Assembly: GCA_023457875.1 (NCBI GenBank)
Contig: JAEXBC010000201.1
Location: 1-9,410 of the forward strand
Direction: 5' to 3'
Source of the DNA: Bacillota bacterium
GTDB lineage: Bacteria > Bacillota > Clostridia > Lachnospirales > Cellulosilyticaceae
DNA length: 9,410 bases
Each line of letters opens with the position of its first letter. Positions within the stretch are counted from its first letter, which is position 1. Made by a program: the position numbers and the translations under genes. This document shows, one piece after another, positions 1-6,521 of this stretch. The notes under the pieces were generated by a model. That model ran no database searches and had not been told where the DNA came from. It was given only the letters and a program-made list of their open reading frames with translations.

Positions 1-824
1 AAGCGGTACAAGAAGCTTTAGGAGATGAGATCAAAGCTTTCTATAAAGGCGTTAGTTATCGCCATCTTTTAGTATGGGATCGTGGAAGTAGAGAACTTAC
101 CCTAACACCACCCCATGATATTTTAGATAGGTGTATTAAGGACTATAAGCCACAAGGTGATCATAGCGAAGAAATATGGGAGTTAATGAAAAGGAGCTAT
201 GATATTCTAAAGGAGCATCCTGTTAATTTAGCGCGTAAGGCAAAAGGACTTCGCCCAGCTAATAGTATTTGGATTTGGGGAGAAGGCATTAAGCCTCAAT
301 TACCACTTTTCAAGGATAAATACCATGTGGAGGGTGCAGTTATTTCTGCGGTAGATTTGATTAAGGGAATTGGTATTGGTGCTGGAATGACTTCTATTGA
401 TGTAGAAGGTGCCACAGGTAATGTGCATACCAATTATGAAGGAAAGGCACAAGCAGCCATAAAGTGGTTGGTTCAAGACAACAAGGATTTTGTTTATGTT
501 CACTTAGAAGGACCAGATGAATGTGGACATCGTAATGAACTTGAAAACAAAGTAAAGGCCATAGAGCTGATTGATGAAAAGATTATAAAACCAATTAAAG
601 CAGCATTGGATGAAACAGGAGAAGCCTATAAAATACTTGTCTTGCCAGACCATCCAACACCACTTCGTATCAGAACCCATACTGGGGATCCTGTACCTTA
701 TATGATCTATGAAAGTGATAAGGAAGTTGTTAATAATGCTAATCATTATACAGAGGAATATGCTAAAACCACAGGGCATTATGTTGAAGAGGGTTATACA
801 TTAATGGACAGGTTTCTTCAATGA
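1..824 (+). CDS. ApgM-like cofactor-independent phosphoglycerate mutase family protein, 3' part (possible homoserine kinase)
   Basis: This is the C-terminal part of an alkaline-phosphatase-superfamily enzyme. The reading frame is open from base 3, so the true start lies upstream; the ATG at 186 is internal. About 273 residues are visible, against roughly 400 in the family. The frame opens with a segment containing YRHLLVW and LTPPHDI, typical of the archaeal-type (ApgM) phosphoglycerate mutases. Metal-ligand motifs of this half are intact: DECGH (Asp at 516, His at 528), LPDHPTP (Asp-His at 648-653) and RTHTGDP (His at 678). The N-terminal metal Asp and the phospho-accepting Ser are outside the window and cannot be checked. 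A family subset found beside threonine-biosynthesis genes has been proposed, by analogy, to be a homoserine kinase. The aspartate kinase 55 bases downstream fits that subset, but glycolytic mutase activity cannot be excluded. The family call is firm; the substrate is open. Confidence 0.9.
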   Translation, partial: AVQEALGDEIKAFYKGVSYRHLLVWDRGSRELTLTPPHDILDRCIKDYKPQGDHSEEIWELMKRSYDILKEHPVNLARKAKGLRPANSIWIWGEGIKPQLPLFKDKYHVEGAVISAVDLIKGIGIGAGMTSIDVEGATGNVHTNYEGKAQAAIKWLVQDNKDFVYVHLEGPDECGHRNELENKVKAIELIDEKIIKPIKAALDETGEAYKILVLPDHPTPLRIRTHTGDPVPYMIYESDKEVVNNANHYTEEYAKTTGHYVEEGYTLMDRFLQ

Positions 825-879
825 TTAGATTTATTATATAAGAATTATTAGAGTAGAATTGATTAAAGGAGGAAGCATT

Positions 880-2088
880 GTGTTAATCGTACAAAAATTT
901 GGAGGAAGCTCTGTAGCAACTCCTGAAAGAGTCTTTAATGTAGCAAGAAGAATTGCAGAAACATACAAAGCAGGAAATGAAGTTGTTGTTGTGCTATCAG
1001 CTCAAGGTGATACGACTGATGATTTGATTGCAAAAGCAAAGGAAATTAGTCCAAATCCAAGCAAGAGAGAAATGGATATGCTTTTAGCTACAGGAGAACA
1101 ACAATCTGTTGCCCTTATGTGTATGGCATTAGGTGAACTAGGCTATCCTAGTGTATCCTTGAATGCACATCAGGTGGGTATGTCAACCACATCTATCTAT
1201 AGTAATGCAAGATTTAAAAAGATTAAGCCTGATCGTATGAGAAGGGAATTAGATCTTAGAAATATTGTTATTGTAACCGGTTTCCAAGGAATCAACCGCT
1301 TTGATGATATTACCACATTAGGAAGAGGCGGTTCAGATACTACAGCAGTAGCGATTGCAGCTGCCTTACATGCTGATAAATGTGAAATCTATACTGATGT
1401 AGAAGGTGTTTACACAGCAGATCCAAGAGTTGTAAAGAACGCAAAGAAATTAAATGAAATCACTTATAACGAAATGTTAGAGCTTGCTTCATTAGGTGCT
1501 AAGGTACTTCACAATCGTTCAGTAGAATTAGCAAAGAAATATAATGTTGAGTTAGTAGTTAGATCAAGTTTATCAAATGCAGAGGGAACAGTAGTTAAGG
1601 AGGTATGTAAAATGGAAAGAATGTTAATTAGTGGTGTTGCTGGTGATGATGAAATTTCTCGTGTTTCTATAATTGGAATTAAGGATACACCAGGAAAAGC
1701 TTTTGATATATTCTCAACACTTGCTAAAAAAGGAATTAATGTAGATATTATTTTACAGTCAATAGGTCGTGATAAAACAAAAGATATTTCTTTCACAATA
1801 CCAGAGACTAACCTGGAGGATGCAAAGGCTGTTATTAGCGAGAACATGGAACGCTGGGGTGTTCAAAGTGTAGATTACAATGAAAATCTTGCTAAAGTAT
1901 CAGTAGTAGGTGCAGGTATGGCATCTAACGCTGGAGTAGCTTCTAAAATGTTTGAAGCAATGTTCAACTCAAATATTAATATTCACATGATTTCTACTTC
2001 TGAAATCAAAATTTCTATCTTAATTGATAAAAAAGATATGCATAAAGCAATGAATGCTATTCACGACATTTTTAATTTAGCAGACTAA
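880..2088 (+). CDS. lysC: Aspartate kinase, monofunctional LysC type with two ACT domains
   Basis: It phosphorylates L-aspartate to 4-phospho-aspartate, the first step towards lysine, threonine, methionine and diaminopimelate, in the cytoplasm. The protein has 402 residues, normal for the family. The N-terminal amino-acid kinase domain begins with KFGGSS (residues 6-11) and carries FQGIN (from 135) and the catalytic TTLGRGGSDTTA loop (145-156). Two C-terminal ACT domains (about 247-320 and 338-402) include the effector-binding stretch ISTSEIKIS, which implies feedback control by lysine and/or threonine. I chose the GTG at 880 because AAAGGAGG (865-872) lies 7 bases upstream. An in-frame TTG at 859 would place that ribosome binding site inside the gene. 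It follows the ApgM-like gene closely and is the last gene before a terminator. An internal start (listed separately) probably gives a free beta subunit. There is no fused homoserine dehydrogenase. Confidence 0.96.
   Translation: MLIVQKFGGSSVATPERVFNVARRIAETYKAGNEVVVVLSAQGDTTDDLIAKAKEISPNPSKREMDMLLATGEQQSVALMCMALGELGYPSVSLNAHQVGMSTTSIYSNARFKKIKPDRMRRELDLRNIVIVTGFQGINRFDDITTLGRGGSDTTAVAIAAALHADKCEIYTDVEGVYTADPRVVKNAKKLNEITYNEMLELASLGAKVLHNRSVELAKKYNVELVVRSSLSNAEGTVVKEVCKMERMLISGVAGDDEISRVSIIGIKDTPGKAFDIFSTLAKKGINVDIILQSIGRDKTKDISFTIPETNLEDAKAVISENMERWGVQSVDYNENLAKVSVVGAGMASNAGVASKMFEAMFNSNINIHMISTSEIKISILIDKKDMHKAMNAIHDIFNLAD
1597..1603 (+). promoter_or_regulatory. Internal ribosome binding site within lysC
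   Basis: AAGGAGG matches the anti-Shine-Dalgarno sequence and sits 8 bases before the in-frame ATG at 1612. It decides the proposed beta-subunit start. Confidence 0.65.
1612..2088 (+). CDS. Aspartate kinase beta subunit (ACT regulatory part) from an internal in-frame start
   Basis: Inside lysC, AAGGAGG (1597-1603) lies 8 bases before an ATG at 1612 in the lysC frame. Translation from it gives a 158-residue protein holding just the two ACT domains, starting at residue 245 of the full subunit. Bacillus subtilis aspartokinase II and Corynebacterium LysC make alpha2beta2 enzymes in this way, from an internal start at nearly the same place. The Shine-Dalgarno match and spacing are as good as those of the gene's own start. 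It could be chance, since Lys-Glu codons read AAGGAG, but the spacing to the ATG and the position at the domain border argue for real use. Confidence 0.7.
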   Translation: MERMLISGVAGDDEISRVSIIGIKDTPGKAFDIFSTLAKKGINVDIILQSIGRDKTKDISFTIPETNLEDAKAVISENMERWGVQSVDYNENLAKVSVVGAGMASNAGVASKMFEAMFNSNINIHMISTSEIKISILIDKKDMHKAMNAIHDIFNLAD

Positions 2089-2095
2089 TCAAATA

Positions 2096-2140
2096 GGGGA
2101 TGTTGCAATGTAGTGATACCATATGCAACGTCCCTTTTTT
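2096..2140 (+). terminator. Intrinsic terminator after lysC
   Basis: GGGGATGTTGCA (2096-2107) pairs with TGCAACGTCCCT (2124-2135) over 12 base pairs, two of them G-U wobbles. The loop is 16 bases and a T run follows (2135-2140). It starts 8 bases after the lysC stop and separates the aspartate kinase operon from thrB. Confidence 0.9.
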
Positions 2141-2211
2141 ACAATGAAATATTACCAAATATGACGAAATAATAAACTAACGCTAATAAGCAAGAAGAAT
2201 AGGTGATAAGA

Positions 2212-3120
2212 ATGATTAAGGTAAAAGTACCTGCTACCACAGCTAATATGGGTCCAGGGTTTGACAGCATTGGAATGGCATTAACCATGTATAATATCGT
2301 TTATGCCCAGGAGATACCAGAAGGTTTAGAGATTATTTCTCAAGATAATAATAGTAGCATTCCTACTAACGAAGAGAATTTGATTTACAAGACAATTTGT
2401 CATTTTTATAAAAATATTGGACGAGTGGTTCCTGGACTTAGAATTATTCAACAGGATAGCATACCTCATACTAGAGGTCTTGGTAGCAGTGCTGCTTGTA
2501 TTGTTGCGGGCTTGCATATCGCAAATGCCATGAGCCAAAGCTTTTTTTCAAAAGAGGAACTGGTTCAAATGGCTGCGCAAATAGAGGGGCATCCAGATAA
2601 TACGACGCCTGCTTTGCTGGGTGGAATGACAATTGGGGCGATGAATGATAAGGATATGAAATATGTTAAGGCAAGAATTGCAGAGAATTTACATTTTGCT
2701 GTGATGATACCTGAATTTACCCTGTCTACAGAACTGGCTCGAGGCGTGTTACCAAAAACAGTAAGTATTAAGGATGCTGTTTTTAATGCATCCAGAGCTG
2801 CTTTACTAAGTGCCTCTATGCTTACAGGGGATATGGATAATTTAGAACTTGCAATGCAAGATTGTTTGCATGAGCCGTATAGAGCTAAATTGATACCTAA
2901 TATGACGGAGATTTTAGATAAGGCAAGAGCTTATGGTGCAAAAGGCGCGTTTTTAAGTGGCGCAGGCCCTACGCTGATAGCTGTCGTTAAAAATGTAGTA
3001 GATTTTAGAAGAGAAATGGTGACTTATTTAGATACGTTAGAGCACAAGTGGCAAGTACAAATGCTTCAGGCGGATAACCAAGGTGCTATGGTATGGGTAA
3101 ATGAAGAACTGAAGTATTAA
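2212..3120 (+). CDS. thrB: Homoserine kinase (GHMP kinase family)
   Basis: This cytoplasmic enzyme phosphorylates L-homoserine to O-phospho-L-homoserine with ATP, the substrate of threonine synthase. It has 302 residues, normal for ThrB. The N-terminus has the family signature PATTANMGPGFDSIG (residues 6-20). The ATP-binding GHMP motif HTRGLGSSAA spans 86-95, the Mg/active-site GHPDN spans 126-130, and the C-terminal GAFLSGAGPT motif spans 245-254. All are intact, so it should be active. I chose the ATG at 2212, preceded by AGGTGA (2201-2206) at 5 bases; the in-frame GTG at 2203 overlaps that site. The gene stands between two terminators, so it is probably transcribed alone, although I see no convincing promoter in 2141-2200. 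Threonine synthase and homoserine dehydrogenase are not in the window. Confidence 0.96.
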   Translation: MIKVKVPATTANMGPGFDSIGMALTMYNIVYAQEIPEGLEIISQDNNSSIPTNEENLIYKTICHFYKNIGRVVPGLRIIQQDSIPHTRGLGSSAACIVAGLHIANAMSQSFFSKEELVQMAAQIEGHPDNTTPALLGGMTIGAMNDKDMKYVKARIAENLHFAVMIPEFTLSTELARGVLPKTVSIKDAVFNASRAALLSASMLTGDMDNLELAMQDCLHEPYRAKLIPNMTEILDKARAYGAKGAFLSGAGPTLIAVVKNVVDFRREMVTYLDTLEHKWQVQMLQADNQGAMVWVNEELKY

Positions 3121-3148
3121 AGCAAGGTGGTATCAATAGATAGGATAA

Positions 3149-3200
3149 CCTGAATATAAAAAAACAACTGTCAGATGACGGTTGTTTTTTTATATTCAGG
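3149..3200 (+). terminator. Long perfect hairpin terminator after thrB, probably bidirectional
   Basis: Bases 3149-3168 and 3181-3200 are exact reverse complements (20 pairs). The inner TGTC/GACG adds four more pairs (one G-U) and leaves an AGAT loop. The core AACAACTGTC/GACGGTTGTT followed by seven T is a standard intrinsic terminator, and the matching A run on the 5' arm would also work on the other strand. It closes the thrB transcript and insulates it from the kinase pair. Confidence 0.9.
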
Positions 3201-3216
3201 CTGAATTTTGTCGAAA

Positions 3217-3245
3217 TTGAAAATTATTTCAAAGAGTGGTACAAT
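3217..3245 (+). promoter_or_regulatory. Sigma-A-type promoter with extended -10 for the kinase pair
   Basis: The -35 box is TTGAAA (3217-3222) and the -10 box is TACAAT (3240-3245), with an ideal 17-base spacer. TGG directly before the -10 box forms a TGn extended -10 element. Each box matches the consensus at 5 of 6 positions. It sits right after the thrB terminator and gives a leader of about 75 bases before the first kinase gene. Confidence 0.8.
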
Positions 3246-3326
3246 AGATAGAAATCAAATTATTAAATGTTATTTGTATTTGTGAAAACATATCTTTTCT
3301 AGTTAGTCATTAAAGGGGAAATAGAA

Positions 3327-4910
3327 ATGAAGAAATTAATTGAGATATGTATTATTATTGCCATTGGATTTATCTATTTTATAGGTATTACTCATTTAGG
3401 TTTACCCCAAAAGCAATATACAGTAATCTTAAAGTATTCAACCTGGCTATTACAGATGGTGTGTGCGATAGCGGCTGTAATGGTGGTATTTGTTACCCTC
3501 AATAATGAAGATAATCATAGACCAAGCTACTTGTCCATAAGCTATTTCTTGCTCATTATCTTAATGGTAGTAGAGTTAAAGTTTTTTGGCAGTGGCGAAC
3601 ATTGGATCAATAATCCCATTTATCTCAAGCTCAGATGGTTTATTAACTTTCTTGAAATTGCCTGGGGATTTATTTGCACGTACTATATTTCTTCTAAAAA
3701 AAGGATGTATCAGTGGGTTGTTATACAAGGACTCTTTATTATAGTTATGAGCATTTACTTAGTTTACGCCTATACTCCTATAGACTGGTTATTTGATGAA
3801 TATGGTTATCAAAAAACTCATTTTATTATACAAGCTTGTTTTATGGTTGTTTTATGTGTTGACTTGGCACTGTGTCGAAAAATGCTTTCGCGTATGAGAG
3901 TTTTTAGTCGAAGATTTTGGCTAGTTTTATTTGGTAGCCAATTTATATTACATCTTGTTCAGTTAGCAACGGTAAAACAACAGGATACTTTAGGGGTATA
4001 TATCGTCACGCAGTTTCTTAATATGATCAGTTATGTTGGCATCATTTGTTTTGTGGAGAAGCTTGTTTTGGAATTTACATGGAGAAATACGGATCAAGGT
4101 ATTTTTGATAAAAAACAGAGGCTAAGTAGAGAAATATTTGAAAATAAGCTATTAGTGAGGTGTGCCCACATTATTCAAAAAGAGGTTTCTCAAATATATC
4201 GAAGTGCTGAGCTATTCAAAGAGAAAGTAAAGCATCAAAACAAGGAATTTGCCTTTAAATATATTGATAAAATTATTAATAATTGTAATCGCTTGACTAA
4301 GTTAAGTAAAAATATTTTAGATTTAAACAGTATTGAACAAGGGAAGATGCAGCAACAATTAGTACTTACAGACCTTGGTGAGCTCGTTGAGAATCTCATT
4401 GTATCCCTTGAACCTTACGTAGAAAAAAAAGGAATTCGTTTAGAATCTATCGTAGGTGAAAAGCCGGTGCTTTGTTACATCGATTCGGAGGCGATAGAAA
4501 GAGTACTACTTAATTTGATTTCAAACGCTATTAAGTATAATAAAGAAGGCGGCGAGATTAAAGTGTTTGTGAGTCAGAAAAAGCAAATGATTCATTTGTG
4601 CGTGCAAGATTCAGGCGTAGGCATACCAGCTAACAAACTTACCTCTATTTTTGAACGTTTTGAAAGAGGGGATGCAACCTTGACGCGAAATCAAGAAGGA
4701 AGTGGTTTGGGTCTTGCGATTGTAAAATCTATTGTGGATATGCATCAAGGACACATCAGAATCATGAGCAAAGAAAATAAGGGAACACAAATATGTATTA
4801 GTTTTCCTGCTTATGCAAAGGAAGGCAATATGGAATACCAACAATTAAAAATGAATGAAAGGGAGCTAAAGAATAAAATACAAGTTGAATTCTCCGATTT
4901 GGAAATGTAA
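3327..4910 (+). CDS. Membrane histidine kinase with intact ATPase domain but degenerate H-box (HK1)
   Basis: This is a 527-residue membrane sensor kinase. About eight hydrophobic segments (near residues 4-22, 36-57, 68-84, 101-120, 129-148, 165-184, 198-214 and 223-247) form an N-terminal domain I do not recognise. A linker then leads to the dimerisation region. The usual HELKTP motif is replaced here by HIIQKE: His281 is at the right place, but the next-residue Glu (catalytic base) and the Pro are lost. The ATP-binding domain is complete: N-box NLISNAIKY (396-404), G1 DSGVG (428-432), F-box FERFER (442-447) and G2 GSGLGL (458-463). A charged tail of about 28 residues follows. AAAGGGG (3312-3318) precedes the ATG at 8 bases. 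It is the first gene of a pair with HK2, which has the opposite defect. Inference: it binds ATP and phosphorylates HK2 rather than itself. His281 could still be used weakly. Confidence 0.9.
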   Translation: MKKLIEICIIIAIGFIYFIGITHLGLPQKQYTVILKYSTWLLQMVCAIAAVMVVFVTLNNEDNHRPSYLSISYFLLIILMVVELKFFGSGEHWINNPIYLKLRWFINFLEIAWGFICTYYISSKKRMYQWVVIQGLFIIVMSIYLVYAYTPIDWLFDEYGYQKTHFIIQACFMVVLCVDLALCRKMLSRMRVFSRRFWLVLFGSQFILHLVQLATVKQQDTLGVYIVTQFLNMISYVGIICFVEKLVLEFTWRNTDQGIFDKKQRLSREIFENKLLVRCAHIIQKEVSQIYRSAELFKEKVKHQNKEFAFKYIDKIINNCNRLTKLSKNILDLNSIEQGKMQQQLVLTDLGELVENLIVSLEPYVEKKGIRLESIVGEKPVLCYIDSEAIERVLLNLISNAIKYNKEGGEIKVFVSQKKQMIHLCVQDSGVGIPANKLTSIFERFERGDATLTRNQEGSGLGLAIVKSIVDMHQGHIRIMSKENKGTQICISFPAYAKEGNMEYQQLKMNERELKNKIQVEFSDLEM

Positions 4911-4922
4911 GGTAGAGGGGTT

Positions 4923-6461
4923 GTGACTTTGAAAACATATATATCCAAAGCACTCATAGAAATCATATGTGTCTTGATCGTGTGTTTTTGTTTAAATATC
5001 ATGTCCATATGGGGAATCGAAAAACAAACCTATGGTTATGTTTTTTCGATTCTTATGTTTGGTGCCAGTATAGGTGCCTATTTAATGATTAAGGAAAATA
5101 ACAGTAGCCATTCTTTCTTTAAGGTTTTATGTCTTACATACATTTTTAGAAATATGATTATTGTGTTTAATATTATTTCTCAATGTTTTATTGTCCAAAA
5201 CCCCTTGGACTGGAATCGGATTGGCCTTCAGATTTTGCCAATAGAGTTATGGGGAACACTTTCATGCTATTTAGTCTTGGTGAAGAGGCTTAGTAAAAGG
5301 GTGCTGGCGCCAGTCACCCTCTTTGGTTTTATTCTTCTTATTGGGATGTATCCATTATTTTTTGCAGAAAGTGATTACAAAAATTTGAATAACATCAGTG
5401 AATACCTTCTCTTAGTTCAAACATTTATTAGTGTATTCAATATAGTGGCAGCAGGGGTTTATTTGAAGTACAAGAAAATGAGTGGTTCTTATTGTCTTAT
5501 TATGTTTTTAGGATATAGGGCAATCTTTCAAAGTATTCATTTCTATATTCAATTTACCGAGATGACTTATTTTGAGAATATCTTTCTGTTAGTAGGGACA
5601 TTGGAAGGTTATTATTTATTCAAATGTATTTATTGGGTATTTATAAAAGCGCCATGGCAGAATAAGGTCTTTGCCTTGTCAGACACCGAGTATCGTCTTA
5701 ATGACCATGCCAATTATAGGAATCGAATCGTTAATCTATCCCATGAGCTAAAAACACCTATTAATGTCATTAATAGTGCGACTGAACTGCTTATACTAGA
5801 TTTTCAAGAAGATGAAGAGATGATAAAAGCAATTAATGGTATGCGGGTACATTGTGACGGGATATTTAGGATAGTAAGGAATCTGATAGATCTTCATAAG
5901 TTGGAAGGTGGCTATGACCAGCTTAAGTGTATAAAATACAACTTAGTAGATGTAATGGACCAAGTGACTGAAGCTTATGCCAAAGAATATCCTCATCATA
6001 ATGTGATTTTTAATCCTGAACAAGAAGAGATATATAAATGTATAGATAGACCATTCTTCGAACGTGTTTTGATGTACTTTATATATAGTCTACTTAGGAC
6101 CAAGCAAGATGAAAGTGAAATCTTCATTGAAATGATACAAGAACAAGAGCTAGGTCTTATTGAAATCAAAATGAGTCATAGAAATGTAAAGGATATTGAG
6201 CAGTATGCATTTATTTCAAAAAGACTACCTAAGATGATTGATCAAGAAAAGTATATGGCAAGTGTAATGACTATGAAACTTATCTATTATTTACTAGAAC
6301 AGCATCAAGCCTACATATCAATTGATAAAGAAGGGGAGAAAGCGGTCATACGGATTATTATAGAGCCAGATAGAGAAGATGAAAAGGAAGCAATGATTCT
6401 AGATAGAGAAAATGTAGACTTATTACGTGAGATGATACGCTTATATTTTGCAGTGGAATAA
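4923..6461 (+). CDS. Membrane histidine kinase-like protein with canonical H-box but ATPase domain lacking its motifs (HK2)
   Basis: This 512-residue protein also has about eight hydrophobic segments (near 8-31, 38-55, 65-90, 100-120, 128-147, 160-182, 190-210 and 218-240). They are followed by a linker and a textbook phospho-acceptor motif, LSHELKTPIN (272-281, His274). The C-terminal region keeps the outline of an ATPase domain (ERVL at 380-383 aligns with HK1 391-394), but the N-box Asn residues become Tyr385 and Ser389. The G1 DxGxG is replaced around SHRNVKDI (418-425), and no G2 glycines are seen near 445-455. It should neither bind ATP normally nor phosphorylate itself. A phosphotransfer role like Spo0B (true H-box, degenerate ATPase domain) is likely. 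It starts 12 bases after HK1, so the two are surely co-transcribed. The GTG at 4923 is close to GAGGGG (4915-4920); the in-frame TTG at 4929 is a fair alternative. No response regulator adjoins. Confidence 0.88.
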   Translation: MTLKTYISKALIEIICVLIVCFCLNIMSIWGIEKQTYGYVFSILMFGASIGAYLMIKENNSSHSFFKVLCLTYIFRNMIIVFNIISQCFIVQNPLDWNRIGLQILPIELWGTLSCYLVLVKRLSKRVLAPVTLFGFILLIGMYPLFFAESDYKNLNNISEYLLLVQTFISVFNIVAAGVYLKYKKMSGSYCLIMFLGYRAIFQSIHFYIQFTEMTYFENIFLLVGTLEGYYLFKCIYWVFIKAPWQNKVFALSDTEYRLNDHANYRNRIVNLSHELKTPINVINSATELLILDFQEDEEMIKAINGMRVHCDGIFRIVRNLIDLHKLEGGYDQLKCIKYNLVDVMDQVTEAYAKEYPHHNVIFNPEQEEIYKCIDRPFFERVLMYFIYSLLRTKQDESEIFIEMIQEQELGLIEIKMSHRNVKDIEQYAFISKRLPKMIDQEKYMASVMTMKLIYYLLEQHQAYISIDKEGEKAVIRIIIEPDREDEKEAMILDRENVDLLREMIRLYFAVE

Positions 6462-6510
6462 GCTATATTTTTTGAAAAGAGTATGATAGGATAATGAGTA
6501 GAAAAAAATA

Positions 6511-6515
6511 AGGAG
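6511..6515 (+). promoter_or_regulatory. Ribosome binding site of tex
   Basis: AGGAG lies 6 bases before the ATG at 6522 and fixes the start. The 60 bases between HK2 and tex hold no hairpin terminator, so some read-through from the kinase operon is possible. I see no well-spaced promoter there. Confidence 0.7.
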
Positions 6516-6521
6516 AAATTT

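Noticed and set aside
300..779. Two minus-strand open frames opposite the ApgM-like gene.
   Set aside because: The + strand frame encodes a recognised enzyme here; the antisense products are Cys/Ile-rich and unlike known proteins.
859..879. TTG at 859 as the lysC start.
   Set aside because: It would put the strong AAAGGAGG at 865-872 inside the gene; the GTG at 880 is ideally spaced and gives the usual family N-terminus.
2141..2202. Possible thrB promoter (ATGACG at 2161, TAATAA at 2184).
   Set aside because: Spacing is 17 bases, but the boxes match the consensus at only 4 and 3 positions in a very AT-rich stretch, so it is not listed as a feature.
3121..3136. AAGGTGGTATC resembles the T-box signature AGGGTGGTACC and is followed by a hairpin.
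   Set aside because: It directly follows the thrB stop, there is no room for Stem I or a specifier loop, and the downstream gene is a sensor kinase, not an amino-acid gene.
6462..6510. TTGAAA at 6472 with GATAAT at 6490 as a tex promoter.
   Set aside because: The spacer is only 12 bases, too short for a sigma-A promoter.
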